In this document: in pieces, positions 33,345 to 46,400 of the stretch
Layout: every line of letters starts with the position of its first letter
Numbering within the stretch: position 1 is the stretch's first letter
Source: Litoditis marina
Taxonomy: Eukaryota; Nematoda; Chromadorea; Rhabditida; Rhabditidae
Direction: 5' to 3'
Length of the DNA: 64,000 nt
NCBI GenBank assembly: GCA_964036275.1
Contig: OZ038437.1
Coordinates: 6,825,804-6,889,803 of the forward strand
Position numbers and translations under genes: made by a program
The notes under the pieces: generated by a model
What the model saw: the letters and a program-made list of their open reading frames with translations, nothing else
Databases searched by the model: none
Told to the model about the DNA's origin: nothing

Positions 33345-33476
33345 TGTGCAGCTTAGAGGTACGACCCGGCTAAACATTTCAGGTCAAGGCCGTGCTGGAG
33401 AAGTCTCAGATGGATTTCTGTGGTTATATTTGTATTATAACACATTATAGATGTTTTATTCAGTACCGTAATCTGT

Positions 33477-33680
33477 GAGTTCGACTCAACTCGAAAATTT
33501 TCGAGTTGAGTCGAACTCGAAACTCGAAAACTCGAAATTTCTCAAAACTCGAAAACTCGAAATTTTCCAAAAACGCGACAACTCGAAAACTCGAAAACTC
33601 GAAATTTTCCAAAACTCGAAAACTCGAAAACTCGAAATTTTTCGAAACTCGAAAACTCGAAATTTTGAACTCGATTAACA
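33477..33680. repeat. Perfect 42-base palindrome followed by CTCGAAAA minisatellite
   Basis: 33477-33518 is a perfect palindrome centred on AAAA/TTTT with arms starting GAGTTCGACTCAACTCG. It is followed by about 160 bases of tandem CTCGAAAA/CTCGAAATTT units. Open frames over it are by-products. Confidence 0.85.
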
Positions 33681-34319
33681 ACCGCTCATCTTCTCCCTCG
33701 AATTTTGCAATTCTTATTTTTAAAGTCTTATAGTCCCAACCAAACCAGAAATCACCAACCGATCTCTACAATAAAATAACAATATTTTCCCGAAAGTTCT
33801 CCATAATTACTACGGTTCTACAACAACAGGCAATCACCGTTCAATCGTATAACATTGACTAGTTGCCACTATCATTATAGTCGTGGACCACGGATAATCT
33901 GGTGAAAAGACGGTGTTATAAGTTGACCGGGTGTTAGCAGGGGCGCGCAGATGGCATCAATCAATACCATTTTTAGAAATTCTGCCAATGCATTGTGCTT
34001 TCAAATTCTATTTTCAATTTAGTGTTGGTTAATTCTTTTTAAATAGGCTCTATCATTCAAAACTATTATTGTCAAGCCATAGCAAAGATATAAGAACAAA
34101 AGAAATATGTAAATGGGAGGCTTTTTTTTCATAAAACATTTTCAAAAAGTTGAAAATTTCCGAACAAATGTTTTAACTACTCTACTATTTTTTATTAACT
34201 ATCCTGAAACGTTTTAAATCTACCGTCATAATTCCTTACTAGGAGTGCTTTCATTTAGTTCAATATCTAGAGTTGTTCACATATCTATTCTTCCCGAGCA
34301 TTGCAGAGGTTGGCCCATT

Positions 34320-34381
34320 TAGCGCAGTGACAGTGTGGCGGTACTACAATCCTACTAGCCACGGGTTCGATTCCCGTGGAA
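34320..34381 (+). ncRNA. tRNA-like sequence (SINE or tRNA pseudogene)
   Basis: A near-consensus A box (TAGCGCAGTGAC) is followed 40 bases later by a perfect B box inside a T-arm-like hairpin, CCACGGGTTCGATTCCCGTGG-type. No matching acceptor stem can be drawn, so it is not a working tRNA gene but could still be a Pol III promoter or SINE head. Confidence 0.4.
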
Positions 34382-34794
34382 TGAATTTTCTGTCCAAAAT
34401 TTACGCGCTGTGCTCACCGCTCATTTGAAATGGTCTACCACTATATGAGCGCGTAACAGGGCCGCTGTACCCATCTCGTTCCCTTGTACATGTGTTCAAC
34501 TGGAGTGCCACATCTCACAGTGTGAAAAGTCATTTGTTGAATCGCGAATATGAGCAAAGTTGATACCCATGTAGTTAAGCTCAAACGTCAAACGCTCAGG
34601 TATCAACGTTTGCTGGAGCGGACACGAAATTTTCAATTACTAGTTTGCTTTTATCACGTTTTTTTTTATGAAGCGGAAAACATAATCAAACAAATCGATC
34701 TGTTTCTCATAAAAAGTTAGGTAAATGATTCTGCAACTTTCATCGTTTGGTCAAATGAGTATGTAGCAAAATTTGTCTTTTCCTCTTCTCTTTC

Positions 34795-34900
34795 TTTTTC
34801 CCGCTCTCTCTCTCTCTCTTTCTCTCTTTCTCTCTCTCTCTTCTCTCTCTCGTTCAAGCTTTTATGTTTTCTCTTTCTCTTCCTCCCTCTCTCTGGTTTT
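34795..34900. repeat. CT-rich microsatellite
   Basis: About 100 bases of interrupted CT repeats. Confidence 0.8.
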
Positions 34901-35177
34901 TTTAACAGGCTATATTAGTTGTTCCTGTTTACTCTAATAGACTGAGATCTGCTTTCATATATTAAAAAAAACAATTTCTCTGTTGTTTCAGAATACCGAA
35001 ACCGCTCTCTGTTACCAGGTAATTTGTCTTGTACCAATTCTCATGTCATGTGGTGCTCTGTGTATAATTAGGGTTTTTCTCCATTTCTGTGGTCGTTTTT
35101 CTTCAAGATTTATGTCCTTCCACTCTACGACCACCACCTTCAAACATTTAGTAAAAGAGACTTATACTAGTCCCCCA

Positions 35178-38100
35178 ATGGTGGTTTTGGCGATTGTTTC
35201 AACGCGATTGTTGCGTTGGATGGTCGTTTCGGCGATTGTTTCAACAACAACGGTTGCCACCGAACAGGTACAGTCTCTTAGGGTTGTTAAAGTTGAAAAT
35301 TTCTATTGACTCAAAAACCCCTATACTAAACCCTATTTCAAATTTTGACTTGACTCGAAAACCCCAATCCCAAAAAAACCTACAACTGACTTATAAACCC
35401 TATTTCCAAAACACGTCATGTATTTGGAATTCAGATCCAAAAGGACCGGGGCAAACTTACCAACAGATAAACATACAAAACGGGTTAAACTTACAAACAC
35501 TGCCAACAACATGCTCGTATTGGCAGGCCCTAGATAAAAATGTTCACCGACTAATTATGCAAGCAGTTTTCGAATTCGAAGTCAATTAGTGAATGTTAAA
35601 CAAAGTTATGAGATTTCATCGTTTGTTGTTCATCGATCTTAATGCGACTAGGAAGACGACTTCTACTAAACATTCTATTCATTTGCAAAACAGATTTAAA
35701 TACTCTGTCAATTACTGTAGAACAGGGGTGAAGGTGGATGAAACGAGCTATAATTCTGTTTTCAGTTGATCAACCACTCGCTCGTCTACAGTGTAAGCGA
35801 AGTCATTCTGATCACCATAGAGAACGCAGCATCGTGAGTGGCGAGCTGTAAAAAATGCAGAAAGAAAGACATACCGCATAGTAACATGCATCGGAGTACC
35901 GTGTGAAAGTGGACTAGAATATATTCAGAATATTCCGAAATATTCATACAACGCAATATCACATAGTGAAAAAGTGCACCGTATGCAAGTTGTATGGATC
36001 AGATCGAAAAAAAAGATGTACATCAGTTTGTTCCTTTTGTAACAGTATATTTTTGCAATTTAAGAATATTAATAAGAAAATGGATGAAACTGTAATTCAA
36101 AGTTTGAAAAAAGTATCGAAACACCCAGAAACCCAATGAAAACCGGACTGATTGCGAAACTTTAATCCATTCGATAACATCTATGCTGCGTCTATGAAAC
36201 GCCCTGAAAAAGCTCTGTGTCTACTGTAAGATTCTCCGACTAGACAAAAAGTCAATACCCTACTAATAACTATGCGTTTGTAAACGAGTTCAAATGGGTT
36301 TATAGTCTTCAATAGACATTTGCGGACTTCTGAAAATCAATTTCCCATAATTTTTCTCGAAAATCTACGATGATCTATGGAATAAGAAACTCTATCATGT
36401 ATCCGCTAAAATAGTTACAGTTGAGGTATATTTAAAGTTCCTACTGTTTTTCAAGTTCCACTCGGATATTGCAAGGAACAACTTCAGAGGGAAACTGTGT
36501 AAGAGACATTTGGTCTACCATCCTCATTCGGCCAAACAGCATGAGAAAAGACTTTCGTAGATAAGCTATATACTACCAATTTATCGCCCGTGGAAGAAGA
36601 AATGCCTTAGTTAGTCAGTGACAAGGATCGAACGTGTGACCCTTTAAGTGTTAGGTAGACTACTATACCATTCCATCAATTATTTGTGGTATTCTAGGAA
36701 CATGACCATCAGTTTTCGACAAGATGATGCGAACATCCCTCTCCTTATTTTGCTGGATATAAAGAACAAGGTAGGTACCCCGGGCTACGCCCGGGTCCCT
36801 CCCTTGATGAGTCTAGGCCGTTGGCTGCGTCGAGAAGTTCTTTATTTCTATTTCGTCTGAAATAGAGCGCGGTAGTTCTACTTAACATAGAGCGCGGGAG
36901 CTCTCCTTACCATAGAGCGGGGGAGTTCCCCCAACATAGGGTGCATGAGTTCTTCTTAACATAGAGCGCAGGAGCTCTCCTTAACGTAGAGCGCGGGAGT
37001 TCTCCTTACCGTAGAGCGGAAGTTCTCCTTAACATAGGGCGCGGTAGTTCTCCGTATCATAGAGCGCGGGAGCTCTCCTTAACATAGAGCGGGGGGAGTT
37101 CCCCTACCGAAGGGCGCGGGAGTTTTCCTTAACATAGAGCGCGGGAGCTCTCCTTACCATAGAGCGGGGGAGTTCCCCCAACATAGGGTGCATGAGTTCT
37201 TCTTAACATAGAGCGCAGGAGCTCTCCTTAACGTAGAGCGCGGGAGTTCTCCTTACCGTAGAGCGGAAGTTCTCCTTAACATAGGGCGCGGTAGTTCTCC
37301 GTATCATAGAGCGCGGGAGCTCTCCTTAACATAGAGCGGGGGGAGTTCCCCTACCGAAGGGCGCGGGAGTTTTCCTTAACATAGAGCGCAGGAGCTCTCC
37401 TTGAAATAGAGCGCGGTAGTTCTCATTTAGATAGAGTGCGGGAGCTCTCCTTATGGTAGAGCGCGGTAGTATTTCTTAACATAGAGCGCGGGAATTCCCT
37501 TAACATAGGGCGCGGTAGTTCTCCGTATCATAGAGCGCGGGAGCTCTCCTTAACATAGAGCGGGGGGAGTTCCCCTACCGAAGGGCGCGGGAGTTTTCCT
37601 TAACATAGAGCGCGGGAGCTCTCCTTACCATAGAGCGGGGGAGTTCCCCCAACATAGGGTGCATGAGTTCTTCTTAACATAGAGCGCAGGAGCTCTCCTT
37701 AACGTAGAGCGCGGGAGTTCTCCTTACCGTAGAGCGGAAGTTCTCCTTAACATAGGGCGCGGTAGTTCTCCGTATCATAGAGCGCGGGAGCTCTCCTTAA
37801 CATAGAGCGGGGGGAGTTCCCCTACCGAAGGGCGCGGGAGTTTTCCTTAACATAGAGCGCAGGAGCTCTCCTTGAAATAGAGCGCGGTAGTTCTCATTTA
37901 GATAGAGTGCGGGAGCTCTCCTTATGGTAGAGCGCGGTAGTATTTCTTAACATAGAGCGCGGGAATTCCCTTAACATAGGGCGCGGGAGTTCTCATTTAG
38001 ATAGAGTGCGGGAGCTCTCCTTAAGATAGAGCGCGAGAGTTCCTCTAACATAGGGTGCGGGAGTTCTCCTCAACATAGAGCGCGGAAGCTCTCCTTAACA

Positions 38101-40033
38101 TAAAGCGGGAAAGTTTCCCTACCGTAGAGCGCGGGAGTTCTCTTTAACCTAGAGTGCGGTAGTATTCCTTAACAATCTTCCTCATTACAGAGCGCGAGAA
38201 ATTTCGCTAACTCAGGGCGTGGGAGTTCTCATTAACATACTTCGCTCTTGCTTCACTCTTTTTCGACCAAAAGTGCACGATTTAGGTTTCAAACATACAT
38301 ACCAAGCAGGCGAACTATAGAAATGGATTCGTTGAGTACACAAATTTATAGTATAAACAGAGAATGTTACGTGGTTTTTATAACTCGATAATTCACAGTA
38401 TTCTTTCTTGGAAGAAGTTTTTCCCAATGCTCATCGTTCGTTATACATGATAATACTCATTTTTGAGTTGAAACTTAACACACGCATTGATTTCACAGTT
38501 TTGGAGCAAGGTTCAGTTTCAGTTTAATTTTAATATTCAAGAACTGAGACGATTACAAATCAGTATAAAGTCAATTTACCGACTCAGAAATAATTACACA
38601 AGACTACGAATATAGACGGTTATATTAGTGGTATTTGTTCGAATGCTCAAAAACACCTTGACTCATGCTCAAGCCTACAGTTTTTGTACTTGTAGTAGTT
38701 CAACTGTATAGAGAAACGAGTCAGATACACTTCAGCGTTTTGCTCAATGTACCTCGTTGATGACTAGTCCAGAGGCCGTATGCATGAAACATCCCGGACC
38801 GGGTTGGGATGCTATCCCGACTTATTTCCCGGCCAATTCAGCTCGGGATAGCATCCCAACCCGGCCCGGGATGTTTCATGCATACGGCCTCAGAAAACGT
38901 ACGCTAAAACAGTCAGACACCTTCGTCCCAGCTGCGTTTTTGGCTTCCTCCACCCTCAGGCGACACGCGTATCCCGGAGCATGTGAGACAGATAAACGGC
39001 GTTCCAAAAGAAGCGGTACGGGATCAGGGTACACGGAAGTTCTAGAGTACGTTTTCAGAACACATATTGGAATAAAAAATGTATTGCTAGTTTCAGTCTC
39101 TTCGTCTGAACGCACGTGCGCGAGGTGAATGGGTTGCTCAGAGCGGAAAATTCCGTGTTGGAATGTTGGGTGGAAAGATAATTCTAATTGAAATTAGATA
39201 TTTGGATGGAGAATGGAAAGTAACCATCAGAGAATTCAGCTCAAAGGTGACCATTTTACTAACTTTGCTTTGGTGCGGGAATCAAACAGTGTAAAATGAA
39301 AGAAGATCGGCTTTTGAGATTGACCTAAACCCACTAAAACTTTGGTTCTCATGCATACTTTGAAAACATTCCGTCTACAATAGCAATGCATCTGAAGCAA
39401 AAGTCATGTTCATATTTGGTAAAAAAAATTATGTTGTATTTGTTCGCTGTACGCTGTTTGTCAGTAGAAAACTGAATTGTTTTGAACCATGCAAATTACT
39501 AGATTACATTTCCCTTTCTCTTCGTGAATTATTGACCTTCTTTCCTTTGTTCTATTCAGTTCAATCTGAAAAGCAGATCGTCTCTCCTTTTCCACTTGAT
39601 TTTTACAAATTGACCATTTCTTCAATATTACCGAACAAAATTGGAAATTAGAATCAAAAACTCGATAAAAAAGCTATGGCAATGTTTGGGAAAGTTTTTG
39701 TTGCTGTTCTGTCATCTTAGCTTCGTATTAAGCTGCCCGCATACCATGAAATGGTCCGTTTGATCTACGCGTAGTGAAATGATTCAAATGGTGCATTGAA
39801 CCTGATCCAGAATGAAAACGTTCATTTGGGCATTAACTTTATGGAAACTTAATGAACTTAAGAAGAACATGTCATTTCAGGTAGGAATCAGCCCCCTCTA
39901 TTACGGATCGTTCACATTTAAATCAGTTTTGGGCTCATATGTTACGTCCTTGACGGTGGACAACCTAACAACCGAAAAAGTGGATCGAGTTTGCGTCTCC
40001 AGATGTGAGGCCAGCGTGTATGACTCGCTCTAA
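35178..40033 (+). CDS. Small secreted protein, family member 2 (unknown function)
   Basis: Exons inferred: 35178-35267 (or starting at the internal ATG 35220), 35766-35833, 39144-39246 and 39881-40033. With the internal start the product has 123 residues; the first ATG adds 14. Exon 1 encodes a hydrophobic leader (MVVSAIVSTTTVA); exon 2 LINHSLVY...EVILITI; exon 3 LIEIRYLDGEWKV; exon 4 TSLTVDN, EKVDRVCVSRCEAS and TAA. The match to the gene at 29363-32025 in all four exons and in phase supports it. The acceptor at 39143 is nonstandard (CTCAGAG). Intron 2 is 3.3 kb and carries a 1.4 kb minisatellite and a hairpin transposon. Function unknown. Confidence 0.5.
36858..38235. repeat. 1.4 kb minisatellite with higher-order repeats
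   Basis: About 55 tandem units near 25 bases, consensus CATAGAGCGCGGGAGTTCTC plus CTTAA. Larger blocks recur: a block starting AGCGCGGGAGCTCTCCTTAC appears at about 36891, 37139 and 37609, and a block starting GCGCAGGAGCTCTCCTTGAA at 37387 and 37857. This gives periods of 248 and 470 bases. It is GC-rich in an AT-rich setting and lies in intron 2 of the second small secreted-protein gene. Confidence 0.93.
38772..38891. mobile_element. 120-base near-perfect hairpin element
   Basis: Arms of about 50 bases, starting GAGGCCGTATGCATGAAACA, pair around a short TTATTTCCCGGCCAATTC centre. One mismatch is visible in the arms, so this copy is young. A diverged relative is at 33217-33344. Confidence 0.85.
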
Positions 40034-40661
40034 ATCGTCAATCCGAATCTCTACCAGTGTTTTCAATCAACCAAGACGTAAAACACGTGAAACGTTATAA
40101 ACGTAATTGTGTTTTAACAAGCTCTGATTTTATACAATATACACGTGTTGTACGTTACCTTTGTTTCCTACGCGTTAACAAATTATTTCTCGTTGCTCTT
40201 CCCTAGCTTGATATCTATCTACTCGGCCAATCTGAGAGCAAATTAAGACTGAATTGTAATCAATAGTAGAACCACATATAAGTCTAACCTTTCGATGCGT
40301 TTCATTTTCATCATAGGGTGGTGTTGCATTTTAGGGGCCAGTGTTTATTCGTACAGTTAGGTGATACATTCATTTCTGGTAGTTTTCGTTTGTGTTTGTC
40401 ATGCCTGAGACACATATATTGTATATTCCACACTTTTCCATTAATTCTGTGAATGTCAGTATGTTTACCAAACTAACGACTTTTATCAATAAGGGATTTA
40501 TGCTATTTCTTGGGTGTTTTCGAATAAACGTTTTCATGTTGTTTACTAGTATTGTGAACAATAAATTAGTGTAAATAAACATGAAACCATTCCAACACGA
40601 AGGTTTCTCAAAAAATCGTACCTCTGGTGTCAGTTTAGTGAATTCACGACGTAGGTCCGGT

Positions 40662-40711
40662 GACTATCGATTCTGACTAAAACTACACCTTTTTAGTCAG
40701 AATCGATAGTC
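40662..40711. repeat. Perfect hairpin with 21-base arms
   Basis: Arms start GACTATCGATTCTGACTAAA and pair perfectly around an 8-base loop (CT-ACACC region). Confidence 0.85.
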
Positions 40712-42329
40712 ATTCTTCTTTCCTTTCTCTCACGACTTCTCTCTTCAAACCAACCAGAACTAAATACGGCGCATATTTTGGTTAGGAGCCAAATCCGCTG
40801 ACCATGCTCTCTGTCTGGCTTGTTTGTACAGGGCGTGTCCTCTCCTCTCTTATCTCCATTGATTAGTCGAATAACTTGGCTTTTTGAAATACGTCACCCG
40901 GCAGATTCCGAACATTTCGATATTCCTGCTTTTCTTTCAAGAATGTTTTTTGATAATTTTGTTTCAAATATTCAGAAGCACGGTATGAAAAGTGAACTTG
41001 TTTCCATCTAAATCTTGAAAATCAGTCAAATTGGTTCTTCTCGTCTTTTTTCGGCATGTTATTTGCTTCCTTAGAACTCAGTGGGGAACTATGAAAACAT
41101 TTCATATTCACAATTTGGGTGTGATTGCTGTCAATGAGGTTTTGAGAGTCTTGTCCTCAACTTGTCCTTTTGAAAACAATGTAGACTATGTTCGCATAAC
41201 CTTTCAATTAAAAACTGCCTCAAACATTACTTTTGGAGTTGAAGTATTTCGTTCATTTGGAAAACCTAGTGTATACTTCATGTTTTATTTAGGTTTTTAA
41301 TACAAAGACTTGAACCTGTTCGCTAAAACCATTGCTCAATCGAAATTTATTCGAAATTTGTTCGGGGGTCCCTAGAAATGTTTTATTATGTTTTCCTTCA
41401 CAGTTATCTGTGTATCCTTTATGTATGTTGTTTTTCTATTAGTTTTTCTTTCTGCCAGCAGAACTAGGACATTATATCACATTGTCTACTTGAGTGACGT
41501 TCACAGTTTTTTTTTTCTACAAAAATCTGTGCCACGCTCAAAGAGCGTGATTGTGTTTTGCCTATCAAGTACTTCAGTTCGGTTTCCCTCTTTCTGGCGT
41601 AGGTTGCCCTACTCGGAACGCGCTCTGTTAATTACAAATTTGCGTTTGGTCGAAACTGTATTGCAACCAATCTAGAGATTCAGTGTGCCCCGAAAAGACG
41701 TCAGACGACGGGAGGGAAAATCAATATATATGACAGCCACGCTGTATGAACAGTAATTTACTAGTTTGCAACGACGCTTGTTCTGAGTATCCCACTCTGT
41801 TTGTAGTTTGATCCCGTTTGTTGTCGATCGAATTCTGTAAACTTGGGCGTGCGGATATCAGAATCGACACCACACAGAAATTTGTACACTCCCTGTGATT
41901 CAAATGATCTACTTGAGCGACATTATGCTAAGCTCAAACAACGTTCTTTGCTTATCACCAAATGCATAGTTCGCTCAATTATTAGTCATCATGGAAGTTT
42001 TTCGAACATAATATGGCGCTTTGTCTTTTTCTGAGCCGATTGAGATAACACTTCCAGATTATTATCGATGTGATTTTGTGATTTCCACTTCATATTTTGT
42101 TGTTTTTTAGCGGGGTTCTTAATCCATGTCGTATATCGAGACCAAACTACAACAGTTTGAACAAACTTGCTCAATTATGAGTCATACAAATGGGTATTTT
42201 GAGAAGAACTGGCGCCTAGTCCCTTTTTCAGCCGATTGAGATAACACCTCCAGATTATTGATCAACTGTGATTGTCACTTTGGGGATGGGGGCTATGTCG
42301 ACACACAACAAGCAATTACAATGGCCACA

Positions 42330-42600
42330 AGGTGAATTCCTTCTCGAACCGACTCTCCCCGAACCAGTCGGTTCGTTCTAGAACCGAACCAAATTTAGGT
42401 CAACAAAGTTGGAACCGAACCAATTCATGTAATTAATGCTGAAATTGGTCGACTGCGTAACGTTAATTAGGGTTTGGTTCGGTTTCAGGTCGGTTTGAGT
42501 ACGCAAACGGTTCGGTTCCTTACCGAACCAACTGGTTTGGGAAGAGTCGGTTCGGTTTTGGTTCGGGAAGAGTCGGTTTGGGAAGAAATTTGCCTGCCTG
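42330..42600. repeat. Degenerate ACCGAACC / GGTTCGGT repeats, inverted overall
   Basis: The left half is rich in GAACCGAACC and the right half in GGTTCGGT, so the two halves can fold on each other. No coding sense. Confidence 0.7.
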
Positions 42601-43476
42601 GCCACAACAATATAATTTGATGCTCACCTTAGAAAGATTATTATTCCGTTTTTTATGGATAGATCTTGAAGTTTAATTTTTTTCGGTAATTTGAACATTT
42701 TTCTATCTAGGCACTGTCAATGAACTTCGAACCTTGGTTTAAAGTGTTGGTTTATTGTTCAAACCGTTGTACTACAGCAGAACAAAATACCATTTATTCA
42801 CGGAAAAGAATTCCTTGAGTGGTATTGTGATTCGTCGTACACAGTTTCTATTTTTTTCTCTTCTCTTTCTCTTCTCTTCCTGAACGATTTGCATTCAACG
42901 AAATTTTAGTTCAAATCAGTGTTATGTTTAGTTATCCCTACATTTTTTGCCGAACACATGAAACTGTCTGTAAATTGTCGCTGCCACACCCAGTTCGCCC
43001 TTATCACAGTGCTAAAGAACTATTTTTTCTGGTCTTCATTGTAATCCGCCAACAATTATCGAGATGAGAATTTAATCCTTAGTTCCAATGGTGTTAGTTA
43101 GTCATCAGTTTCACTCGACATCACTAGTTTTCACGGTAAAGCACAGCAACTGTGGCTTTTTTTTTACTTTTTCAAATGAGTTTATTTCCCGTACATGAAT
43201 TATAAAAGTGTGTAATGAGCAGTACGTTCCCTCTCGGCCTGTCTTTCAACCTAACGTGAAGATATGTGTGAAAACATAGCTCTTATTTATTTGTTCACAA
43301 ACTATACTCTAATCAAAGTAATTTTTTATTGGTTTCTCTCCTCTTTTTCTAATGAGCTAGTAAGACAGTCTTTGAACCTAAAAAAGATTGAAGTAGACAA
43401 CTTTATATTTCAGAGCCCCACTCTTGTCATTCCTGCATTCTCGATTATTCTACAGTAACCGTGCAACTTTTTCTGA

Positions 43477-46400
43477 ATGGAGGCCTCGGTGGCCATAATC
43501 CAGCTAAGGCAATCGGCCCTTTCTGATCGAAAGACCTCGTCGCCTCACGATTATGACGTCATCATTTTGGATGAACCGAGTAAACCCAGCACCTCATATG
43601 CCATACCCAGAGGTGGTGACAATCAGGTGTGTTTTACGTGAACTCACGATTACTCACGTACCTTTACACGTTCGCGAGAAATTAGCACGTGAACAGACCT
43701 TTTTTTGTACTTATATGACAACTTTTCTAAAAAAAAGTATATTTAGCCAATATTGAGCTAAACAAAAATAAAAATGGCAAAACCGTGATTCGAACTAAGA
43801 AATTAGGATGCACGAAACTCAGTTTACCAGAATTGTGAGGTGCTCTTGGGTTTCTCACGTTCATAGTAGATATTTCAAGTCCAAGAACCGTCAAACGTTG
43901 TTTTAGTCCTACGTCACCAAACGATCGACCGTCGGCAGTCATACGGTAGGGAGTACCGTAATATCGTTGCCGACCTTTAAGATTTCTCAGTCTGAGGCAA
44001 GTCTATCGGAGATTGTGCTCGAACAACTTGCAACGAAAACCAGGTGAGTGGAGACATAACTGAACTATAAAACCGAACGATTTTTCATGGTTTCAGTTTG
44101 AACTCGTTACATACCATAACTCACGGAACTCGATGAGAATCAACTACAAACACAGCGAGATAGAGAGATAGAGAGAGGGGTAGAGGACTTTGAATTCTGG
44201 GAATACTGATTGATTGATTTAGTTATTTACATGCAAGCATGTGATATACAAGAGGAGAAATAACAATATGACAGAAGGACACAAAAAGATTCAAAAGCGG
44301 AAAAAGGGTCGAAAATCGACAAATATCATTTGGGTAACACAATCAAATGAAATAACTGGACCATATGACAATACAAATAAACGAATCGCAATGGGATACA
44401 ATGATTGGGCCAGACTTACAGGATGAACAAATGAAACAGTAGAAGTCTTATTCAAATGCATTCACTTAAAGGGGGGCTGCACTGAATTTTCAAATGAAAG
44501 ATCGAACTGAGACAATTCGATAGATGGTCTTTTCTTACTAGAATGTCCAATTTAAAGCTCTGTTTTCAAAACTTCACTAATATTTTGCATACTGTCAGGG
44601 ACGCAGAGGATGATTTGGAGTGAATGAGTATTGATTGCGCGCACTACTCTGACTCTCGTGCCTTTTCGGCTAACGCCGTTAGCCAAATTCGGCATTCAAT
44701 GCAGCCCCCCTTTAAGCGCTTTTTTGCAGCAGATAACGACATCGGTATTTTGTATTTCTTGCTCAATTTTAAGTACTTGGATCCAGCCCGTACTGTGAAA
44801 AACTTTGCACGTTGGCTAGTTTTTGGAGTTGGAAAACTGAATTTCGCAGTAGAACCTCTAGTACGGGAAGGTTTGAACGTGAAAAAGTCTGTTGCACTTA
44901 ATCCACACTGACCAGTTATGATTTTATGAATCATAATGAGGTCTGTAGTATTTCTTCTAGATTCTAAGGTGACCAAGTTTAGTTTCCTGTTTCTGAATGC
45001 AGAACTAGGGATTTTACAGTACGTATAGCTACCCAAACGGAAAAAACAACTTTCTAGTGAAGTCGTTCTGAACTGATTCAAGTTTCTTAACGAACCCGCT
45101 ATCTGAGTTGAATACAGTAGTACCGAATTCAACCATTGGTCGGACATAAGTTTTATACGCTTTTAGCCAAACATTCTTATTTCGAGTTTTCAAAGCTTTG
45201 AAAAGATTGTATGTTCGATGCTTCGCGGACTTTATGATCTGTTTCACATGATCTTTGAATGAAAGGTTTTGATTTAACACAAACCCGAGATCTCGAACAT
45301 TTTGATCTACTTTTCTGAGATCTATTCCGTTCATTTCGTAGGTTTGTCGCGGGTTTTTGGTGCCTAAATGCAGGACACTTGTTTTTTCTACTGATAGTGG
45401 AAGACCCCAATCTACAGACCATTTATACATCTCATTTCTGCAACTCCTCATTACTTTCGCCATTACTGAAAGATCTGAACACTTTCGTATCATCAGCAAA
45501 AACTTTACAGCGTATAGGATTTGTCAAACCGTTGTGGACACCGTACCATCGATTTTGTACGGGACGATGTTTGGCGAGCGGCCAGTTCGTCTGCGTATCA
45601 TTGATCTACACACTCTCTCAACTGCTGGCACATAATCAACGACCGCTCGCCCCGCATCGCTCAATCAATTGAACCCTCTGCTGTCTTTATGGGGGAAATA
45701 GCGACTATATAACTGGAGATTCAGTCAGAATACTAGGTAGTTCAAACGTAAATATGTTGAAAAGAATCGGGGAGAGAGCACTACCCTGTGGAACTCCACT
45801 AGTTATTTCACGTGAGCTAGAAAAACTCGAATTAACTCTTACGGAAAACGAGCGTTTTCTCAGATACTCTCTAATCCATGATACGATAGTACTATGGAAT
45901 CCAAGTTTTTCAAGTTTGTTTAGCAACATTCTATGTGAAACTCGGTCAAACGCTTTCGAAAAATCGAAATATACTACATCCACAGAATCTTTCTTGTCTA
46001 AAGAAAGGGTCCATTCATTAATACATTCTAGCATCTGTGTTTCCACAGATTTACCTTTTCTGAAACCGTGTTGGTGAGGAGATAAAATATTATTCTCATT
46101 CAGATGTTTTATCATTACTCGCTTCAATATTTTTTCGAACAGTCGGCAAAATATTGACGTAATGCTAACTGGTCTGTAGTTACTTGGGTTCGAAAATGGG
46201 GGTTTCTTTGGTAGAGGAGTTACCAGAGAATGTTTCCATCGTTCCGGTACCTCCCCTTTCCAAAGACTTAGATTGAAAATATATTCTAGGGGGCCACAAA
46301 TTTCAACAGTTAAATGTTTCATGTATTTAAATGGAATACCGTCCGGAGTTTCAGAAAATGACATGGGCCATAAACGTAATAACTTTTCTATTTCTATTCT

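Larger units (their letters stand above)
40034..43476. other. Gene-poor stretch upstream of kri-1
   Basis: Only short unrecognised frames are seen, e.g. 41088-41300. The stretch holds a hairpin at 40662-40711 and a GGTTCGGT-rich repeat at 42330-42600, listed separately. Confidence 0.4.

Noticed and set aside
34320..34381. Functional tRNA gene
   Set aside because: A and B boxes are present but no acceptor or anticodon stem can be formed.
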